From Panax quinquefolius (taxonomy: Eukaryota; Streptophyta; Magnoliopsida; Apiales; Araliaceae): a stretch of DNA of 64,000 nt. A program made the translations under genes and the position numbers. Location: positions 39,738,977 through 39,802,976 of the forward strand of contig CM035151.1 of the NCBI GenBank assembly GCA_020205615.1, read 5' to 3'. Shown piece by piece: positions 57,598 to 64,000 of the stretch (the stretch's first letter is position 1; each line of letters opens with the position of its first letter). The notes beneath the pieces were generated by a model. That model made no database searches. It saw only the letters and a program-made list of their open reading frames with translations, and was not told the origin of the DNA.

Positions 57598-58148
57598 TGA
57601 TTCGATGATGTGGATTATTTATTAAGCTGAGTCCCAGCGATAAAAGTGATGAAAAACCTTCTAAATCATAAAAGATAGTAGATTTTATTCTTTACTTGAC
57701 TCTTTTAATGGATTGCTTGTTCCGCTGCAGTTAAACTTGATGGTTGTTATATTGTAATAGTTTAACACTGTTGAAGGCTAACGATAATATATTCTGCATT
57801 ATCTTAGTCATAATATTTCCTACTGGGCTAGTTGAGCTCACCCTTTTACTTTTATTGTTCTCTTCAGGAAATGAGAACGTAGCGGGGACTAGTCGGGGAA
57901 CGGAGTGACGGACCAGATGATAGCATTAGTAGTCCTCACTATTCTGTGAAATAGTGTGATAATAATTGTAATGAGGACTCCTTTTGAATTTGTATAATCT
58001 CTAGTAGACAATTTTTGTATTCAAACTCACAGCTTATGTTTTGTCGTATTGTACACGACAGTTGTATTATTAAGTTGTATTTGAATTCTATACCATGTAT
58101 CTGGCGACTTAAGATGGGTGATGTATACATAATTTTGGGGACGTCACA

Positions 58149-58425
58149 ATAGGAACTATAGTTTAGCATTGCCTACGGGCAAATCAATTAAGTTAATAAG
58201 TTGTTATTGTATTCTAGTTCTCGTTGGAAATATTATTTCCTTTTTATTGTTGGACAATGAAATCTTTGGTATTATATTTAAGAACAATTGTTGTTCTATT
58301 TATAATAATAATGTTTTGTATAGAACTGAAATATTACTTACTGGATTTTGTGTACTTGACTTACGTGAAAAATTATTTTTCAAATTGAACAAACTAGTAG
58401 TATAAGAAAATGAGATCATCATTCA
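58149..58425 (+). pseudogene. Ty1/copia protease end and pre-integrase region
   Basis: Resumes after the ATAGG duplication: LPTGKSIKLISCYCILVLVG, NIISFLLLDNEIFGIIFKNN and CCSIYNNNVLYRTEILLTG, matching the copia stretch after the protease that leads to the integrase zinc region. The HHCC residues are not seen; deletion is likely near 58425. Confidence 0.7.
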
Positions 58426-59040
58426 AAGAATTGAATGTGTGTATTTGCTGAAATACAATTGTGAATTATTTGAAAGGTTCAAATAATTCAGAAATGAAAC
58501 TAATTTGAAAAGTATTAAGATTCTTTGATTATATCAAGGAATAAATACTTGTGCAACAAGTTTCTATATCATCTCAAATGGTTTTCTCATAATGGACGCC
58601 TCCTGATACGCAATAATTGATTGATGTATCTAAAAGGAAAAATCGTACCTTATTAGATATGGTGCGGTCCATAATGATTTTACCGATATTCCAGTATCCT
58701 TCTAGGGTCATGCCTTAGAAATGGCTACATATCTACGAAAAAGGTAACCTTAAAAATCGATACTAAGACTCTATAAGATTTATGGATAGGGAGGATTCCT
58801 AATCTTAAGTATGGTAAGATAAGGGATTGTCCAACTTATGTGAAAAGGTTTCAAAAAAATAAGTTTGGGACAAGATTTGACAAGTACAGATTTGTGGGAC
58901 ATCCTAAAGTAAGTTTAGGGTATATGTTCTATAATCTTATTTAGCAAAAGGTGTTTATTGCGAAACACGCTACCTTCTAAGATAAAAGTGTTTATCATTG
59001 AAGGGGCTTGTGGGAAGATAATAGATCTTGAAGAGTTCAA
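58426..59040 (+). pseudogene. Ty1/copia integrase remnant
   Basis: Pieces in several frames: FERFKxFRNET and SIKILxLYQG (core region near the second Asp, which is lost), SKRKNRTLLDMVRSIM, GHALEMATYLRK, DLWIGRIPNLKYGKIRDCP, KFGTRFDKYRFVGHPK and VFIAKHATF. They follow the usual order of the copia integrase core and C-terminal part. Many stops and shifts; the first Asp is in deleted sequence. Confidence 0.65.
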
Positions 59041-59467
59041 GAACCATAAAGCACTATAAATCAAGTAAGAGGAATCTGTAGATAGACCTATTGTACCACA
59101 ACTAAATCATAAATCTGGAATAGTACCGAAGATACCTAGGAGGTATGGATTCATCACAGACGATGATGATGAGGTACACATCATAGAAGAAAATGATCCA
59201 GTTACATACGATGAGGTAAGAGTTGTAGACACTCAGAGAAATGGATTGAAGCAAGCTTATCAAAAATGGAACATTCGTTTTGATGAGATAATCAAAAGAG
59301 TTTGATTTTATCAAAAAAAAGAATGAACCTAATATGTACAAAAGGGTCAGTGGGAGCGTCGTGATATTCCTAGTATTATATGTTGATATACTACAATTAA
59401 TAAAGATAAAGTTGTCTAAACATTCCTCCATGAATGATTTGGGAAGAGTATCTTAATTGGGGATACA
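59041..59467 (+). pseudogene. Ty1/copia reverse transcriptase remnant
   Basis: VDRPIVPQLNHKSGIVPKIP, RRYGFITDDDDEVHIIEEND and DEVRVVDTQRNGLKQAYQKW form the integrase-RT linker. A jump then leads to RFDEIIKRV, MYKRVSGSVVIFLVLYVD (the YVDD box with its second Asp lost) and SSMNDLGRVS, cut by element G at LGIH. The RT fingers and most of the palm are deleted. Confidence 0.7.
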
Positions 59468-61643
59468 TGTAAGACCCCAACTTTTATAAATAAAGATGAA
59501 TTTTCTATAAATATTATTTTTGAATATTATGGAGTAAATTTGATATAATGTTATAGTTGTGGGTAATATTTATAAATTTTTCAAAGTAAGCAAGTTGTTA
59601 TAAAATATTCGTTTGGTCGGGGAATATTCTTTTTATCGGGGAATATTCGTACGACAACACAATCATTGGTGGACCCCACAACGGAATTATTGTCGGATTG
59701 AGAAAATGACAAAAATACTTTATAAAAATAACGGCGGAGGTGTTACCGTTAAAACTGTTGAACTACCCGGTAGTAAAAGTACAGTAATACGCGTGGTTGC
59801 ATAGTAGCACACGGTATTGATTATTGATGCTTACGTGAGAAGTCACTCAGCTATACTCAATTATTGCTACAATAATTGCTGCATCATATCTAATATATTA
59901 TTGATTCAATTATTGCCACAATATTACAGGCGTCGAACCAATTGTCGTTTCACATTACAGGCGTCAAACCACTTTTCTTTTCACATCACCAGTCGTTAAG
60001 CCACTTGCCTTTTCACATTTCAAATGCTAAGCTAGAAATCTTCTATAAATAGAAACATAGTGCTTCATTATTTTTCACGAATTCATTCAAGCTATAGAGA
60101 GAGAAAGTATAGAGAGAATAAGAGAGAAATAAGAAGAGTATTCTGTTACTACACTACTGCAGTATTCAATCTATTATTGTAAGGGGTGTTATTCTTTCTT
60201 ATTCATTAAGAGAACTGTTGTTATTCCATTGCTTACTATTCTGTTCGAATAACCTGTATACGCGGTTTACCCTATACTTGGTGACATTCTTCTATTATTC
60301 TATTGGAACATCTTGTGCATGTGTTTTACAACGGACTGGTTAAAATCTTAATTATTATTACGTTGGAACATCACATGCATGTGTGTTTACAGGACTTGGT
60401 TCCGATTTTATTATTATTTTGTTGGAACATCCTGCTCGTGTGTTTTACAGGATTGGGTTAAAATCTTTATTATTCTGTTGGAACATCCAGCCGCTTGTAA
60501 ATTTTGCCTCGACTGGTTCCGTTATTATTATTCTCGTTGAAATAACTTCGTCTATCGCAAGTACCGCATACATGGTGATTTCTTTTGTTATTCCATTCTT
60601 TATTATACTCGGTTGGTTAAAGTTTTGACTTCTATACTCCATGAAATTAGTAGAATATCCTTGATATTTACGCTTCATCCAAAGATCTTTTCATGGAAAT
60701 ATTCTTTTGATCATTCTTGAATTTTACTCTACAAAGCAAAGATATCATGTTGATAATTTGGACATTATTAGTTCTGGATAAATTAATTCTTGAACTTATT
60801 TTATTGAATTCTTATATCATTGTCATCATCCTCATGTTTATATTATGTTAAAAGTTATCTGTGGCCTGTAGTGCATAGATGGACTTGGTATGATTATGAC
60901 TGAGGATTATTGATTGTAATCATGGACCGTAATGTTACAAATAATGTGGTAAAAGTTATCATTGGCTCGTAGTGCATTGATGGACAGTTGTTGGCATGAT
61001 CATGACCATTAATGAATACACGAATGTCCTTGGCTGTAGTGCATGGATAATTTATGGTCGTGATACTAAAGAATATCCTTGGCCAGTAGTGCGGGGGTGA
61101 TTCGATGATGTGGATTATTTATTGTCGAGTCCCAAATGATAAAAGTCATGAAAAACCTTTTAAATCATAAAAGATAGTAGATTTTATTCTCTACTTGACT
61201 CTTTTAATGGATTGCTTGTTCCGATGCAGTTAAACTTAATGTTGTTATATTTTATCAGTTTAACACTGTTGAAGGCTAACGATAATTTATTCTGAATTAT
61301 CTTAGTCATAATATTTCTTACTGGGCTAGTTGAGCTCACCCTTTCTTTCATTATTCTCTTCAGGAAATGAGAACATAGCAGGGACTAGTCGGGGAATAGA
61401 GTGACGGTCCAGAGGATAGCATTAGTATTCCTCACTATTCTGTGAAATAGTGTGTTAATAATTGTAATGAGGACTCCTTTTGAGTTTGTATAATCTCTAG
61501 TAGACAATAATTTTATTCAAACTCACAGTTATGTTTTGTCGTATTGTACACGACAGTTGTATTAGTAAGTTATATTTGAATTTTGTACCATGTATCTAAC
61601 GACCCAAGATGGGTGATGTATACCTAATTTTGGGGGTGTCACA
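59468..61643 (+). repeat. Element G 5' LTR
   Basis: TGTAAGACCCCAAC to TTTGGGGGTGTCACA, 2,176 bp. About 330 bp shorter than the LTR of A: the U3 part with the 19-bp repeats is missing around 59935. TATA decamer 60053-60062, post-TATA minisatellite 60225-60560, hairpin units 60857-61095, two GGGGAATATTC units at 59619-59650. Confidence 0.9.
60053..60062 (+). promoter_or_regulatory. TATA box of G 5' LTR
   Basis: CTATAAATAG followed by AGAGAGAGAAAGTATAGAG about 40 bp downstream, the likely start region for the G transcript. Confidence 0.65.
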
Positions 61644-61645
61644 GT

Positions 61646-61656
61646 TGGTACAAAGC
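61646..61656 (+). other. Element G primer binding site
   Basis: TGGTACAAAGC, two bases after the LTR end; matches TGGTATCAAAGC of element A with one base missing. Confidence 0.75.
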
Positions 61657-61827
61657 TTAGGGATATGATCCTTGGCTAAGATGTGAGAATAGTACTAGGA
61701 GGGGAGAGACGGGGAATTCCTTCGCTAATATGACCTACCTAAGTTTATGTGGTATTTAATTGGTCGGTCAGAATTTAGGGATAATATGTTATATGTCAAT
61801 TAACCTTTGTTTTGTGGCGATTCGAAA

Positions 61828-62126
61828 ATGACATCCGAGAATGTTGAGAATAGCAATGGAGCACAAAGTGATCGTTGATTCACCACATATTAATAATCGA
61901 GGATAATGTGCATCGAGGAAGGTGACAATCCTCATGCAAAAACAACAACACCGACCAAATGATGAATGATCAAATATTCGGGGCTTTATGCAATTCATAT
62001 GCAAAGACAGCAAGAGCGGCTCCTTTCCAAAATGCAGGTGGAAACACTGGAAACTCTTGGGCGGTCACCACTAAATAGTTCAAGGAGCTGGGACCACCAG
62101 AGTTTAAGGGAGAGCCAAAACCACTT
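61828..62126 (+). pseudogene. Element G gag N-part, frameshifted
   Basis: Start MTSENVENSNGAQSD then TGA. Comparison with A shows the frame is lost where A has TATCGCTG and G has TGATCGTTG. Later A has ATCAGGATAATG and G has ATCGAGGATAATG, and A has CATCAGG and G has CATCGAGG. Each is an added base or swap at a CAG. Wording MNDQIFGALCNSYA and LGPPEFKGEPKPL-like follows in mixed frames. Confidence 0.75.
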
Positions 62127-63222
62127 ATGGCGGAAGCATGGATAAAGCAAATCACCAAGATATTTGATGTCTTGGGATGCTTCGAGGAGCAAAAGGTTCC
62201 CTTTGCAGCCTTTATAGTGCGCAGAGAGGCAGATTACTGGTGGGAATCGGTAAAACGTACTGAACCTGCCGTACTAAAGATGTCTTGGGAGGAGTTCCAA
62301 GAGTTGTTCAACGACAAATACTTTCCCGAAAGTATTCGTCACATGAAGGAGGTGGAGTTTATCAAGTTGGAATAAAACAATATGACTGTGTCGCAATATG
62401 AGGCTAAATTTACGGAGTTATCTCGGTTTGCGTCCCACTTGGTGGATAATGAAGAGAGAATGACACGGATGTTTTTAAGAGGTTTGAAGCCGGAGATACG
62501 TCAACATCTTATTTCTCATAAACTGTGTTTATATTCAGATGTTGTAAATAGGGCTCAGTTAGTGGAGTGCGATAACGAGTCAACGCAACTAAAATAGAGC
62601 ATCCGGCAAAATGATAATACTAGCGAGAGCAGTCATCGAAGCGGTGACAACAAGCGTGGAGGGAATCCACAGGCAAAAAATGGTAACCACTTCGGTGGTA
62701 ATCAGGGCCAAAACAATAAGAATGGACATTTCAAGAAGAGGAGATTCAACAATGATGGAAAGACGTCAGCACCAGCACCTGTCGTTAAGGAAGGAGAACG
62801 ACCACCTATCATATGTTTCAAATACGGAGGGGAGGGGCACATTAGTCCAAAATGCGCGATGCCATCCAAAGCATGTTATAATTATGGAAGAGAAGGTCAC
62901 TTAGCCCGATTTTGTCGTTCACCGAAGATAAATTCAGCTAGGATGGGGGCAACAAAGGCCGTCCCAGAAAAGTCAAAGCCGGTAGTGTAAGGGAGAGCGT
63001 TTGTTGTGACCTCCCAGAAAGCAATGAACCCGAATGAGGTCATCACGGGTAAGCTTATCATAAACTCTGGCGAAGTCTATACCTTATTTGATACCGGTTC
63101 TACCCATTCTTTTATTTCTCCTACTTGTGCTCAACGATTAAATTTGACTCCGGAGAAATTAGACTTTGACTTATCTGTGGAAACTCCGTTGGGAGAAACC
63201 TTCATTACATTCACTTGTTTAT
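62127..63222 (+). pseudogene. Element G gag core, zinc knuckles and protease, three nonsense codons
   Basis: A single frame with stops only at 62373 (CAA to TAA), 62595 (GAG to TAG) and 62988 (CAA to TAA). Order: IKQITKIFDVLGCFEEQ, READYWWESVKRTEPAV, FQELFNDKYFPESIRHMKE, FASHLVDNEERMTRMFLRG, Asn/Gly-rich linker, first knuckle CFKYGGEGHISPKC (second Cys lost), second CYNYGREGHLARFC (second Cys lost), then protease LFDTGSTHSFISPTC and ETPLGETFIT. Ends by a shift at 63215. It shows that gag and protease share one frame in this family. Confidence 0.85.
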
Positions 63223-63600
63223 AAGTCTTGTTTGGTTCAAATCGGTACCTCACATTACCTGTAGATCTTATTTCATTGAAAATACTTGCATTTGACGTGA
63301 TTCTAGGGATTGATTGGTTAACTACTCATCATGCAAAAAATTGATTGTTTCCGTAAGGTTGTTAGCTTTCATATTCCTAATCAACCTATTATGAGAATTC
63401 AAGCGACCAAACCATTAAAATCAATCACAGTCATCTCAAGCCATAAAGCTATTCCTTTATTGAAAAACGAATGTCAAGCTTTCTTAGCTCATGTCACAGA
63501 TTTAAACAAAAATACGTCAGTTTTGAACGATATTTCTATTGTTAATAAATTTCACGACGTATTCCCGAAAAAAAACTTCTGGCCTACCCCACAGGCGTGA
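63223..63600 (+). pseudogene. Element G protease C-part and RT linker
   Basis: LPVDLISLKILAFDVILGID precedes a one-base shift; 63331-63600 then reads KIDCFRKVVSFHIPNQPIM, AFLAHVTDLNKNTSVLND and FHDVFPKKNFWPTPQA, where the last part is out of frame. Nearly identical in wording to A, which has a stop at LLKN where G reads on. Confidence 0.8.
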
Positions 63601-64000
63601 AATTTAATTTTGTATCGACCTTGAACCCGGTACAAAATCCATTTCCAAAGCCCCATATCGAATAGCTCCTATTGAACTTCAGGAGTTAAAGACCAAACTG
63701 CAGGAATTGTTAGACATTGGCTTTATTCGTCCTAGTACTGCTCCTTGGGTTGCTCATGTTATATTCGTGAAGAAGAAAGATGGGAGTATGCGACTTTGTA
63801 TTGATTATCAGGAGTTGAATCATGTCACCATCAAAAATAGGTATCCATTGCCACGTATTGATGACCTGTTTGACCAGTTGCAAGGAGCCAAATTCTTTTC
63901 AAAGATTAATCTTCATTCTGGATATCACCAATTGAAGATTAGAACCGATGACATTCCAAAGACGGCTTTCAGAACTCGGTACGGGCATTATGAATTCCTA
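63601..64000 (+). pseudogene. Element G reverse transcriptase, runs off the window
   Basis: [113 protein letters not shown] and YGHYEFL, with no stop from about 63650 to 64000. It keeps the correct [10 protein letters not shown] text that is frameshifted in A. The FIDD box would follow within about 100 bases outside the window. Confidence 0.85.

Larger units (their letters stand above)
55146..58148 (+). mobile_element. Solo LTR F of chromovirus family 1
   Basis: TGTGAGACCCCAGA to TGGGGACGTCACA, 3,003 bp, with a perfect 5-bp target duplication ATAGG at 55141-55145 and 58149-58153. Only LTR features are present: GAATATTC palindromes (55283-55330), TATA box (56478-56487), post-TATA minisatellite (56690-57060) and hairpin units (57359-57597). 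No gag or pol, so it is what recombination between two LTRs leaves. It is some 500 bp longer than other family 1 LTRs because of extra U3 sequence (about 55670-56450). It splits the copia protease. Confidence 0.92.
59468..64000 (+). mobile_element. Element G: chromovirus, family 1, truncated by window edge
   Basis: 5' LTR 59468-61643, primer site 61646-61656, gag start 61828, gag-protease frame to 63222, RT from 63600 to the edge. Left flank ATACA (59463-59467) is the expected target duplication; its partner lies outside. The internal sequence is very close to A. The right end of the window stops inside RT just before the catalytic box. Confidence 0.9.

Noticed and set aside
1..64000. tRNA, rRNA, snRNA or host protein gene
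   Set aside because: Nothing in either strand resembled these apart from tRNA-complementary primer sites of retroelements.

Overview
This window is plant nuclear DNA made almost entirely of LTR retrotransposons inserted into one another. I see no host gene, rRNA, tRNA or CRISPR array. The plant assignment rests on three things: chromodomain-bearing Ty3/gypsy elements of Tekay/Del type, a Tat/Ogre-type Ty3/gypsy element, and a Ty1/copia element with the usual plant gag and RT motifs. The species cannot be named from the sequence. A silenced, repeat-rich, AT-rich region (for example pericentromeric) is an inference.

Layout. (1) An old Tat/Ogre-like element on the minus strand is the host from about 704 to 46227; 1-703 is unassigned and may be its 3' part. 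Its 3' untranslated repeats lie at 704-903 and 13129-13426, pol remnants at 13427-14940, a gag-like frame at 15196-15795, the primer site near 16700, and a 2.5-kb 5' LTR split between 16720-17579 and 44576-46227. (2) Element A (904-13128, minus) is a chromovirus inserted in the Tat 3' region, and its own 3' LTR carries a nested solo LTR (929-3358). (3) Elements B (17580-26148, minus) and D (26199-44575, plus) sit head to head at a (TA)n tract inside the Tat 5' LTR. They are two copies of one deletion derivative that kept gag, protease and chromodomain but lost the pol cores, and they share the same 143-144-bp foreign insert. (4) Element C (28209-38171, minus) is a full-length chromovirus inserted in the 5' LTR of D, with a perfect CGTAG target duplication. 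(5) From about 46305 to 59467 a decayed Ty1/copia element is the host. It is interrupted by element E (46775-53962, minus, duplication TCTTT, 3' half deleted) and by solo LTR F (55146-58148, duplication ATAGG). (6) Element G (59468 to beyond the right edge, plus) enters the copia RT region and runs off the window inside its own RT.

Two chromovirus LTR families are present. Family 1 is A, G, F and the solo LTR at 929; family 2 is B, C, D and E. All start TGTAAGACCCC and end GGCGTCACA in the element's sense, use an initiator-Met-like primer site, and carry the TATA decamer CTATAAATAG. Their internal frame order is gag, zinc knuckles, protease, RT, RNase H, integrase, chromodomain. Every coding region has stops or frameshifts. 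The best-preserved piece is the 403-codon RNase H-integrase frame of C (31522-32733), which still shows the HHCC and D,D35E residues.

The most interesting structure is non-coding. Hairpin arrays with compensatory stem changes lie in the chromovirus LTR downstream of the TATA box, and a separate covarying hairpin array lies in the Tat LTR. I did not find a convincing new enzymatic or defence system.
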